Part shown: piece after piece, positions 9,131 through 16,795 of the stretch
Position numbering within the stretch: position 1 is the first letter of the stretch
Layout of the letters: each line of letters opens with the position of its first letter
DNA from: UBA1794 sp031552405
GTDB taxonomy: Bacteria; Bacteroidota; Bacteroidia; Bacteroidales; Bacteroidaceae
Reading direction: 5' to 3'
Length of the DNA: 64,000 bases
NCBI GenBank assembly: GCA_031552405.1
Contig: JAVBMN010000018.1
Location: forward strand, 1-64,000
Program-made: the position numbers and the translations under genes
The notes under the pieces: model-generated
What the model was told of the DNA's origin: nothing
The model's input: only the letters and a program-made list of their open reading frames with translations
Databases searched by the model: none

Positions 9131-10411
9131 TTATCTTAAGGCAGGCACGTCATCCGCCACTTCGTGTCCAAGGTGGTGCACTATTTTACGCACATAGGGA
9201 TCAATGTGGCTGAAGTATTTATACAGGCCCTTGCACAGGTAGTTTAGCCCGGGCTCGCCCTGTGCCGTTTTGAGAAGCCTGTTTTTAGGGCATTCGCCTG
9301 AGCAGGCAAAGAGATAGCGGCATTGGCGGCATTTGCCCGGCAGGCTGGTATCTTTGGCATACCCGAAGTGTTCCTGTTCCTCGGAGAGGGCCATGTCTAT
9401 CAGTCGGCCGTCATTTACATTGCCCAGCTTGTACTCCGGATATACATAATGGTCGCAGGCATAAAGTGATCCATCGTGCTCCATGGCCAGTCCTTTTCCG
9501 CAGATGGGCGAAAAGATGCACAGAGGGGAGGGTTTTCCCATCCATTGTTCCACGGCACTGTCGAAGAAGGGTACATAGATACTCCCCAGGTCGTGTGCAA
9601 ACCACTCATCGAACACCTTGATCAGGAAGTTTCCGTACGCTTCCGGTTCCACGCACCACGAGGCGAGGAAGGAGTCCGGATGTGACGGATTCACACGTGG
9701 TGAATGTTCATCGGGCATTTCATTCAGTTTCCAGTACTGTGGAGCAGTAGAGGAAAAGTTTCCGGATTCCACGATGGGGATGAGCTGGATTTGCTTGCTG
9801 CCCACTTCATCCCGCAGGAAGCGGTACACCTCAAGCGGATATTTGGAGTTAAGATCGTTAATTACGGTAAGGGTGGCAAAGCGCACACCGTGCTTGCGCA
9901 GCAGTTTTGAGGTGTTGAATACTTCTTCAAAAGAGCCTTTTCCATTCTTATGAGTGCGGTAGGCATCATGCAGGTGTTGGGGGCCGTCAATGCTGAGCCC
10001 TACCAGGAAGTTGTGTTCTTTCAGGAACTCGCACCACTCGTCGGTGAGCAGGGTACCGTTTGTTTGCAAGTCGTTCTCGCAGCGCATATAGGAGGGGGCA
10101 TACTTTTGTTGAAGCTCCACTACTTTCTTGAAGAAGTCCAGCCCCAACAATGTAGGTTCCCCACCTTGCCAGGAAAACACCACTTCTTTGGCATTTTGCT
10201 GTTCGATGTACTGGCGGATGAAGTTTTCAAGTGTTTCATCCGAGATGCGCCAACGGCTGTTGGTGGTAAGCAGTTTCTCTTTGCTCAGGTAATAACAGTA
10301 GCCGCAGTTCAGGTTGCACACCGGTCCGGTGGCCTTTATCATAACATGCATGCGCACCATCTGTTTACCCCGAAAGAGACGGCTTGGGGCGGGAGGATTG
10401 TTTGGTATCAT
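9131..10411 (-). CDS. chuR: Anaerobic sulfatase-maturating enzyme (radical SAM)
   Basis: A 426-residue radical SAM/SPASM enzyme that oxidises the active-site serine or cysteine of sulfatases to formylglycine in the cytoplasm. CNLNCGYCYYL near residue 33 is the SAM-cluster motif. The C-terminal cysteine-rich part (CGKGLAMEHDGSLYACDHYV, CRQCRYLFACSGECPKNR, then LNYLCKGLYKYF) supplies the two auxiliary clusters of anSME proteins. FFDSAVEQW contains the expected catalytic aspartate. The gene is first of three in an operon with a trigger-factor-like protein and a serine-type sulfatase, its likely client. An internal methionine at MVRMHVMIK could be an alternative start. The symbol follows the Bacteroides anSME name; orthology to the original chuR is not proven. 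Confidence 0.92.
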   Translation of the reverse strand: MIPNNPPAPSRLFRGKQMVRMHVMIKATGPVCNLNCGYCYYLSKEKLLTTNSRWRISDETLENFIRQYIEQQNAKEVVFSWQGGEPTLLGLDFFKKVVELQQKYAPSYMRCENDLQTNGTLLTDEWCEFLKEHNFLVGLSIDGPQHLHDAYRTHKNGKGSFEEVFNTSKLLRKHGVRFATLTVINDLNSKYPLEVYRFLRDEVGSKQIQLIPIVESGNFSSTAPQYWKLNEMPDEHSPRVNPSHPDSFLASWCVEPEAYGNFLIKVFDEWFAHDLGSIYVPFFDSAVEQWMGKPSPLCIFSPICGKGLAMEHDGSLYACDHYVYPEYKLGNVNDGRLIDMALSEEQEHFGYAKDTSLPGKCRQCRYLFACSGECPKNRLLKTAQGEPGLNYLCKGLYKYFSHIDPYVRKIVHHLGHEVADDVPALR

Positions 10412-10521
10412 TGCTTTTAGCGTAATTAAAAATGTTTATTCTGTTAAAAGTATAACAAGGGATGGGGGAGAATTGTTCAGTGCGAAGTAGAAAATATTTC
10501 AGAAACAACTGTACAGGGCGG

Positions 10522-10550
10522 TTGTTTCTCACCGTCCTTTCGTATCTTTG
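10522..10550 (+). promoter_or_regulatory. Promoter of topB
   Basis: A -7 box TATCTTTG lies at 10543-10550, with a -33-like TTG at 10522-10524, 18 bp upstream. Transcription would begin near 10557, which rules out the in-frame TTG at 10548 as a start and supports ATG at 10581. Confidence 0.7.
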
Positions 10551-10580
10551 CCTGCTGTTAAAACAGAAAAACGGATCAGA

Positions 10581-12698
10581 ATGATAGTATGCATCGCCGA
10601 AAAACCCAGTGTGGCAAGGGATATTGCCGAGGTATTGGGTGCCCGCAGCAGGCACGACGGGTATATGGAAGGAAACGGATATCAGGTAACCTGGACCTTC
10701 GGGCACCTTTGTACCTTGAAGGAACCCCATGAATACACTCCCGCCTGGAAATCATGGACACTGGGAAGCCTGCCTATGATCCCGCCCCGTTTCGGTATTA
10801 AGCTCATTGAGAATAACACGTATCAGAAGCAGTTTCGTACCATCGAAAGCCTGATGCAAAAGGCCGACGGCATTATAAACTGCGGTGATGCCGGCCAAGA
10901 GGGAGAGCTTATCCAGCGCTGGGTGATGCAGAAGGCCGGAGTGACCTGTCCTGTAAAGCGCCTCTGGATCTCCTCGCTGACAGAGGAAAGTATCCGTGAA
11001 GGATTCTCAAAGTTGAAAGACCAGAGTGAATTTCAACCCCTCTATGAGGCTGGTCTTTCCCGTGCCATCGGCGACTGGACGTTGGGGCTTAACGCCACCC
11101 GTCTTTATACCTTGAAATACGGACAGAACAAACAGGTACTCTCCATCGGCCGTGTACAAACTCCTACCTTGGCACTCATTGTAAATCGTCAGAAAGAAAT
11201 CGAGAACTTCAAGCCCGAAGCATATTGGGAGTTGAAAACCATATACCGCGATACCACCTTCTCTGCCACCAAAGGCCGTTTTAATAACGAAGAGGAGGGC
11301 CGCCAGTTTCTGGAGACCGTAAAGAGTGCTCCTTTTACCGTCACGGATGTGACTACCAAAAAGGGAGCGGAGTATGCTCCGCGCCTTTTTGACCTGACTT
11401 CCCTGCAGGTGGAGTGCAATAAAAAGTTTGGCTTCTCCGCGGAGGAAACTTTGGGTTTTATTCAAAGCCTGTATGAAAAGAAGGTAACTACTTACCCACG
11501 TGTGGATACCACCTTCCTTACGGATGATATTTATTCCAAATGTCCGCAAATCCTGAAAGGATTGCCGGATTATTCAGTTTTTACCGTTCCCCTGGAAGGA
11601 AAAAAACTCCCGAAATCCAAAAAGGTGTTTGATAACTCCAAGGTTACGGATCACCATGCCATCATCCCTACGGGAGTTCCTGCTCGGAACCTTTCCGACA
11701 TGGAACGCCGGGTATTTGATCTTATTGCCCGCCGCTTCATTGCTGTCTTTTACCCGGATTGCAAGATTTCCACCACTACCGTATTGGGAGAAGTGGAAAA
11801 GATAGGCTTTAAAGTGACCGGGAAACAGATCCTGGATCCGGGATGGAGAGTTGTCTTCGTGCCGGGTACTGCCCGCGAAGCCTATCATAAAGATCCTGCC
11901 GCCCGTAAAGAGGCTACTGCAGAAGACGGTTCACCGGAAGAAAAGGATGAAGAAGAACGCACCCTCCCCACCTTTATTATAGGTGAAAGCGGCCCCCATC
12001 AGCCCGATCTGGCCGAGAAGTGGACACAACCCCCTAAGTCCTACACCGAGGCCACCCTGCTGCGTGCCATGGAAACCGCAGGTAAACTGGTAGACGATGA
12101 CGAGTTGCGCGATGCACTGAAGGAGAACGGTATCGGTCGCCCCTCTACCCGTGCTGCCATTATCGAAACGCTGTTCAAGCGCCGCTACATCCGCAAAGAG
12201 CGCAAAAACCTTATAGCCACCCCCACCGGCGTGGAGCTGATTGGAACCATCCACGAGGAGCTCCTGAAGTCGGCCGAGCTTACCGGTATCTGGGAGAAGA
12301 AGCTGCGCGGCATCGAAAAGCGTACATATGATGCCCGTCAGTTTCTGGAGGAACTCAAGCAGATGGTAACCGAAGTGGTACACAATGTGCTATGCGACAA
12401 TCATTCCCGTCGCATCACCATCCTTGACCCCGAACAGGAGAAGGCAAAGAAGCCGGCTCCCAGGAAAGCTTCTCCTAAGAAAAGCTCGTCGAAGCCCGCA
12501 TCTACACCTGCCGATATCGCTCCGCCCATTCCTTCTCCCGCTCCCAAGGCAGAGGAACCGGTAGTGGAGCCTGCCCCTTCTTCCCTCGAAGGGCAGCCCT
12601 GCCCCTTGTGCGGGAAAGGTCGCATCCTGAAGGGCAAGACTGCTTACGGCTGCTCCGAATGGAAGAATGGCTGCACCTGGCGTAAGGCGTTTGAGTAG
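10581..12698 (+). CDS. topB: DNA topoisomerase III
   Basis: A 705-residue type IA topoisomerase. The Toprim domain begins at the N terminus with IVCIAEKPSVARDIAEVLG and continues to NCGDAGQEGELIQRW. KVTTYPRVDTTFL holds the catalytic tyrosine that forms the 5'-phosphotyrosine link. After the core, about 70 residues are rich in Lys, Pro, Ala and Ser, a flexible linker. The protein ends in a four-cysteine zinc ribbon (CPLCGKGRIL, then YGCSEWKNGCTWRK). It decatenates single-stranded or recombination-linked DNA, usually with a RecQ helicase, which is not encoded here. The gene has its own promoter and is divergent from the sulfatase maturase. Confidence 0.95.
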   Translation: MIVCIAEKPSVARDIAEVLGARSRHDGYMEGNGYQVTWTFGHLCTLKEPHEYTPAWKSWTLGSLPMIPPRFGIKLIENNTYQKQFRTIESLMQKADGIINCGDAGQEGELIQRWVMQKAGVTCPVKRLWISSLTEESIREGFSKLKDQSEFQPLYEAGLSRAIGDWTLGLNATRLYTLKYGQNKQVLSIGRVQTPTLALIVNRQKEIENFKPEAYWELKTIYRDTTFSATKGRFNNEEEGRQFLETVKSAPFTVTDVTTKKGAEYAPRLFDLTSLQVECNKKFGFSAEETLGFIQSLYEKKVTTYPRVDTTFLTDDIYSKCPQILKGLPDYSVFTVPLEGKKLPKSKKVFDNSKVTDHHAIIPTGVPARNLSDMERRVFDLIARRFIAVFYPDCKISTTTVLGEVEKIGFKVTGKQILDPGWRVVFVPGTAREAYHKDPAARKEATAEDGSPEEKDEEERTLPTFIIGESGPHQPDLAEKWTQPPKSYTEATLLRAMETAGKLVDDDELRDALKENGIGRPSTRAAIIETLFKRRYIRKERKNLIATPTGVELIGTIHEELLKSAELTGIWEKKLRGIEKRTYDARQFLEELKQMVTEVVHNVLCDNHSRRITILDPEQEKAKKPAPRKASPKKSSSKPASTPADIAPPIPSPAPKAEEPVVEPAPSSLEGQPCPLCGKGRILKGKTAYGCSEWKNGCTWRKAFE

Positions 12699-12746
12699 GA
12701 TCTGCCTTGTTTTTTTGGCCTTTTGAGACATACTTTTGTCGTGTTT

Positions 12747-12890
12747 AAGAGATCGTACCTCATATCGCGTACGATTGTACCTCATATCAGGTACGATTGT
12801 ACCCCAATTGGCGTACGATTGTACCTCATATCAGGTACGATTGTACCCCAATTGGCGTACGATTGTACGCGATATGAGGTACGATCTCTT
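12747..12890. repeat. Phased palindrome array 4 (GTACC type)
   Basis: Six 22-bp units start at 12755, 12777, 12799, 12821, 12843 and 12865. The first five consist of an 18-bp near-palindrome of the form GTAC-N10-GTAC plus the spacer GATT; the sixth runs into GATC. The inner 10 bp are CTCATATCGC, CTCATATCAG, CCCAATTGGC, CTCATATCAG, CCCAATTGGC and GCGATATGAG. First and last inner sequences are reverse complements, and the whole array is framed by a perfect 26-bp inverted repeat (12747-12772 and 12865-12890). The array fills the 379-bp gap between topB and the MG2-like gene. Apart from a promoter-proximal hairpin I see nothing else in that gap. Confidence 0.9.
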
Positions 12891-13034
12891 GCGAGGCATG
12901 AATGGATCTTTTTTGAGCGTGCAGTAATTCTGTTTCTGATGCAATTAAGGTATGAAACTCTCTGCTATATGTATTGCTAATCAGCAAACTGAAACTTATT
13001 GGTCTAAAAAACCCGTTTAAAGTTTGCACATAAA

Positions 13035-13066
13035 TTATTTATTTCGTTTATTTGCGAAATAAATAA
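13035..13066 (+). promoter_or_regulatory. Promoter-proximal dyad of MG2 paralogue 3
   Basis: A perfect 12-bp inverted repeat (TTATTTATTTCG at 13035-13046 with its complement at 13055-13066) surrounds TTTATTTG, 11 bp before the start codon. It could be an operator, a 5'-UTR hairpin or part of the promoter. Paralogues 1 and 2 keep a weaker version of the motif, TTTCTTTG followed by GAAATA or CAATAA. Confidence 0.55.
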
Positions 13067-13077
13067 GTCTTACTGCC

Positions 13078-15687
13078 ATGAAACGTCTACTTATTGTCTG
13101 CCTTTTTGCGAGTATCCTATGCACTCCGTTGTATGCGGTTCAGGATAGTGCAGACATCCGTTTGGAATCGTTTGTCAAGAATATACAGATCTTCAATCAC
13201 CTTTATCAGCAAGAGAAGGTGTACTTGCACTTTGATAATACCGGCTACTTTCTGGGCGAGAATATCTGGTTTAAGGCTTATGTGACCACTGCCAGCCATC
13301 TTACAGCCACGCCTATGAGCAGGGTGCTTTATGTGGAACTGCTCGACCTGGAAGGCAATGTGCTTAACACCCAGAAACTCCTTATTACTGACGGGCAGGC
13401 TGATGGAACCATCCCCTTGACGCGCCTCGCCATGAAGAGCGGCTTTTACGAAGTACGCGCCTATACCCGCCTGATGCTCAACTGGGATACGGAAACACTC
13501 TTCTCACGCGTTTTTCCTGTGTTTGAAAAGCCTGAGATGAAGGGTGATTTCGACAAGAAAACCATTCGCCTGCGTACCACCTCCTACAAAATACCTGTGA
13601 AACGGGCGAAAGCTCCTTCCACCAAGAAATTGAATGTGGACTTCTTCCCTGAAGGTGGACAGTTGATAAATGGACTCACCTCTACTGTGGCCTTCAAGGT
13701 TACCGACAAGGAAGGCCAGTCGCAGGAGGCCGTGGGGTGCATCTGCAATGCACAAGGTGATACCGTTTCGCAGTTCTCCACCGCACACGAAGGCATGGGG
13801 GCTTTCATCTATACCCCCGACGGCGACAAATACAAGGTATGGATACGTAGCACGGACGAGAAGAAAGGTACTAACTTTACTCTTCCAACCGTGGAGTCTT
13901 CGGGCTGTGTGATGCGGGTACAAAACCTGCATCCTGAGCAGGTGCGTATACAGATCACTGCCACTCCGGAGTATGCTTCCGTACCGATGGGGCTTACGAT
14001 CATGTGTCGCGGAGCCCTCTCTTTCTTCGATGCTCTGCCCTCTATCACAAAAGGAGAGTATTCCATAGCCATTCATAAGTCGAGACTGTCCCCGGGCGTA
14101 AACCAGCTCACTCTGTTTACCCCAGAGGGAAGAATACTGTCTGAACGCCTGGTATACGTTGCCGGATATACCCCCGCCCTGAAAATGGAGGTTTTACAGG
14201 ATAAGGATTCGTACAAGCCTTTTGAACAGGTAAAGCTGGAAGTATCTGTTCAAGACGAGGGGAGTAGCCCCATCGAAACCACCCTCTCCCTTGCTGTGCA
14301 GGATAGGCAGATGGCAGTTCCCTCCTTCTATCAGGAGAATATCTTCACGAATATGCTCCTCTCCTCAGACTTGAAAGGGTACATCTCCAATCCGGGATAT
14401 TACTTTGAGAGTGATGACAGGAGGCATCTTCAGGCCCTCGATCTGCTGATGCTTACCCAGGGTTTCCGCCGTTATTCCTGGCAACACATGGCCGGGGTGG
14501 CTTATTTTCAGGGCGAACATAAGATTGAAAAGGGTATTCTGATAGATGGCGCAGTAAAGACTATCGTCAGGAAGAAAAGTCAGGAGAACATCGATGTAAA
14601 GATGACTATGTTTACCGACAGCAGCTACCAGCAGGCCTATTGCCCTACCGATACTGCCGGAAACTTCAATTACCAGGCTCCGGACTTGTACGGTAAATGG
14701 GACCTGCAGATAGAAACCAAGAAGAAAACCAAGCGGAAGGAGTACTGGATTACGATGGACCGCCTCTTCTCCCCGCAGGGAAGGGCCTACTCTTTTCATG
14801 ATACGTACATCCCCCAGCTAAGGGCAAGTAATGATAAATCACGTTTCCTGTTACACCCGCAGAGAGATAATGCGGATGCAGAACGCTTTTTGAATGACAG
14901 CCTTGACATGGAAGCTTTCCTGAAAGGAACAAAGACCTTGAACGAACTGCTGGTAAAGGGAGTGAAGCCCAGAAACGAATTCATAAACAAAGGCCTGAAC
15001 ATTGTATACGACGTGCCCGAAGAAGAGAATAAGCTGGAAGACAAAGCTGACGGATACAATGAAGAAGTGGGCTATTTCCTGGAACGTATCAACCCGTTCT
15101 TCCACGAGGGAAGATACAAAGGGAGGGCGGTTTTTTACCATATAGATGCTGAAGTCAGGAAAGGAAGTATGGCCAGCCGGCAGGAATTCGGCCTCATGCA
15201 GGCATCCGGGAAGAATAGAGAAGAGATTGCCGGCGAGCAGGGATTCTCTGGTGAATACGGACCGCGCAATAGCATATACGGGAGGATTACCTCGGCCGAC
15301 CTTGAATCGATAGCTATAATTGAAGACCGCTCAGTCTGTATCGCATTAGATCCGGATCTGGCTTCTCAGCCTACACCCTTTGTGCTGGTGGTTCTCAAGC
15401 TAAACCCCATTCGCGCCAAAGCCCGTGAGCCGATAGGCGTACGCATGACTTCCCTGCAAGGCTTCTCTGTGCCTCGCGAGTTCTACAGTCCCAACTACAA
15501 TGAATACCAGCTCCCCAAGGGAGACGACTTTCGCCGTACCTTGTACTGGAATCCTAATGTGAAGACGGATGTGCGGGGGAAAGCCTCAGTGAGCTTCTTT
15601 AATAATGCTACTTGCCGGGAGATGAATGTCAGCGCCGAAACCATGACTCAGAATGGAGCCTTCGGCTCCTACCACAACGGAGAATAG
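13078..15687 (+). CDS. Secreted MG2-like protein, paralogue 3
   Basis: An 869-residue exported protein, the third copy of the family. Its signal peptide is MKRLLIVCLFASILCTPLYA. The MG2-like motif YLHFDNTGYFLGENIWFKAY and the C-terminal RTLYWNPNVKTDVRGKASVS are both kept. The first third is closest to paralogue 1 (MKGDF and MEGDF respectively), while the part near residue 760 shares DLASQPTPFVLVVLKL with paralogue 2, which suggests gene conversion or mosaic descent. It lies on the opposite strand to the other two copies. It converges with dinB, the stop codons being only 4 bp apart, so the two transcripts must overlap at their ends. Confidence 0.75.
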   Translation: MKRLLIVCLFASILCTPLYAVQDSADIRLESFVKNIQIFNHLYQQEKVYLHFDNTGYFLGENIWFKAYVTTASHLTATPMSRVLYVELLDLEGNVLNTQKLLITDGQADGTIPLTRLAMKSGFYEVRAYTRLMLNWDTETLFSRVFPVFEKPEMKGDFDKKTIRLRTTSYKIPVKRAKAPSTKKLNVDFFPEGGQLINGLTSTVAFKVTDKEGQSQEAVGCICNAQGDTVSQFSTAHEGMGAFIYTPDGDKYKVWIRSTDEKKGTNFTLPTVESSGCVMRVQNLHPEQVRIQITATPEYASVPMGLTIMCRGALSFFDALPSITKGEYSIAIHKSRLSPGVNQLTLFTPEGRILSERLVYVAGYTPALKMEVLQDKDSYKPFEQVKLEVSVQDEGSSPIETTLSLAVQDRQMAVPSFYQENIFTNMLLSSDLKGYISNPGYYFESDDRRHLQALDLLMLTQGFRRYSWQHMAGVAYFQGEHKIEKGILIDGAVKTIVRKKSQENIDVKMTMFTDSSYQQAYCPTDTAGNFNYQAPDLYGKWDLQIETKKKTKRKEYWITMDRLFSPQGRAYSFHDTYIPQLRASNDKSRFLLHPQRDNADAERFLNDSLDMEAFLKGTKTLNELLVKGVKPRNEFINKGLNIVYDVPEEENKLEDKADGYNEEVGYFLERINPFFHEGRYKGRAVFYHIDAEVRKGSMASRQEFGLMQASGKNREEIAGEQGFSGEYGPRNSIYGRITSADLESIAIIEDRSVCIALDPDLASQPTPFVLVVLKLNPIRAKAREPIGVRMTSLQGFSVPREFYSPNYNEYQLPKGDDFRRTLYWNPNVKTDVRGKASVSFFNNATCREMNVSAETMTQNGAFGSYHNGE

Positions 15688-15691
15688 GGTG

Positions 15692-16795
15692 TTACCAGGG
15701 AAGAAATTCCAGTTCTAACTGCGAAGAAGGAGAAGCGGGTCTGTCTGCCTTCTCTTCACGGGGATTGGAAATCGTGAGCCCAAGCAGGCGTACCGGGCGG
15801 CCTTCCTCATACAGTTCTTGTAAGAGTTGCTTGGCAAGGGTAAGGATGCGTTTTTTCTCCTGTAGAGGTGCTCCGTTTTCGGTGATACAGTGGGTACGCG
15901 AGGTGAAATCGCCGTACTTAATCTTCAGGGTGAGAGTGTTACCCTTGAACTGGGATTCGGCCAGACGTTCCAACAGCTCGGTTGCTACGTGGTATAATTC
16001 TATAATGAGAGCGGTGTGGGCTGATTTATCGGCATCCAACGTGTGCTCACAGCCTACGGATTTGCGAGTGTATTCTACCTCTACCTGCCGGTTGTCAATA
16101 CCGCGGGCAAAGTCATAAAAGAGATGTCCCATCTTTCCAAATTCCCGCACCAAAGACTCCAGTGTGTACTGTCGTAGCTGCCAGCCTGTGCGGATGCCCA
16201 GTGCATGCATGCGCCGGGCGGTAACCTTTCCCACTCCCCAGAAGGATTCGATGGGCAGGCGGTCTACAAAGTCTTGTACCTGTGAGGGGTGGATGACGAA
16301 CAGTCCGTCGGGTTTACGCTGCTCGGAGGCTATCTTGGCCAGGAACAGGTTGGGAGCTACTCCTGCGGAGGCTGTCAGGTGCAGTTCCTCCTGGATGCGG
16401 GCTTTGATCTCACGGGCCACGTCCATTGCCATCGGAATGTGCTTCTTGTTTTCTGTTACATCCAGAAAGGCTTCGTCAATGGAGAGGGGTTCTATCAAGT
16501 CTGTATATTCGCGGAAGATGGTCATTATGTGCTGCGAGGCTTCTTCGTATGCCTCAAAGCGGGGATGCACAAAAATGAGATCCGGACAAAGCTGGCGGGC
16601 ACGTACGCTGGACATGGCGGATCGAACCCCGTAGCGCCGGGCTTCATAGCTGGCGGCAGATACCACGCCCCGCTTATCTTCATTGCCCACAGCTACAGCC
16701 TTTCCACGTAGTTCCGGATGATCCCTCTGTTCTACGGAAGCAAAGAAGGCATCCATATCTACATGGATGATCTTACGTATCCCGGAGGTACTCAT
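15692..16795 (-). CDS. dinB: DNA polymerase IV
   Basis: A 367-residue Y-family translesion polymerase. The palm motifs are VDMDAFFASVEQ near residue 10 and SIDEAFLDVT near residue 100; their carboxylates bind the catalytic metals. SAGVAPNLFLAKIAS and the helix-hairpin-helix region ESFWGVGKVTARRMHALG follow, then the little-finger domain. I chose ATG at 16795, which begins the family-typical MSTSGIRKIIHVDMDAF. The start overlaps the end of ppk1 by 23 bp, so the two are probably translationally coupled. A beta-clamp-binding tail is not obvious, though LELEFLPW at the C terminus could serve. Confidence 0.95.
   Translation of the reverse strand: MSTSGIRKIIHVDMDAFFASVEQRDHPELRGKAVAVGNEDKRGVVSAASYEARRYGVRSAMSSVRARQLCPDLIFVHPRFEAYEEASQHIMTIFREYTDLIEPLSIDEAFLDVTENKKHIPMAMDVAREIKARIQEELHLTASAGVAPNLFLAKIASEQRKPDGLFVIHPSQVQDFVDRLPIESFWGVGKVTARRMHALGIRTGWQLRQYTLESLVREFGKMGHLFYDFARGIDNRQVEVEYTRKSVGCEHTLDADKSAHTALIIELYHVATELLERLAESQFKGNTLTLKIKYGDFTSRTHCITENGAPLQEKKRILTLAKQLLQELYEEGRPVRLLGLTISNPREEKADRPASPSSQLELEFLPW

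Noticed and set aside
12747..12890. CRISPR-like array of short repeats
   Set aside because: The inner segments repeat among units and are palindromic rather than unique spacers, units are only 22 bp, and no cas genes are in the window.
12723..13029. Several open frames of 60-85 residues inside array 4
   Set aside because: They are products of the repeated GTAC units, with repetitive translations in both strands and no start signals.
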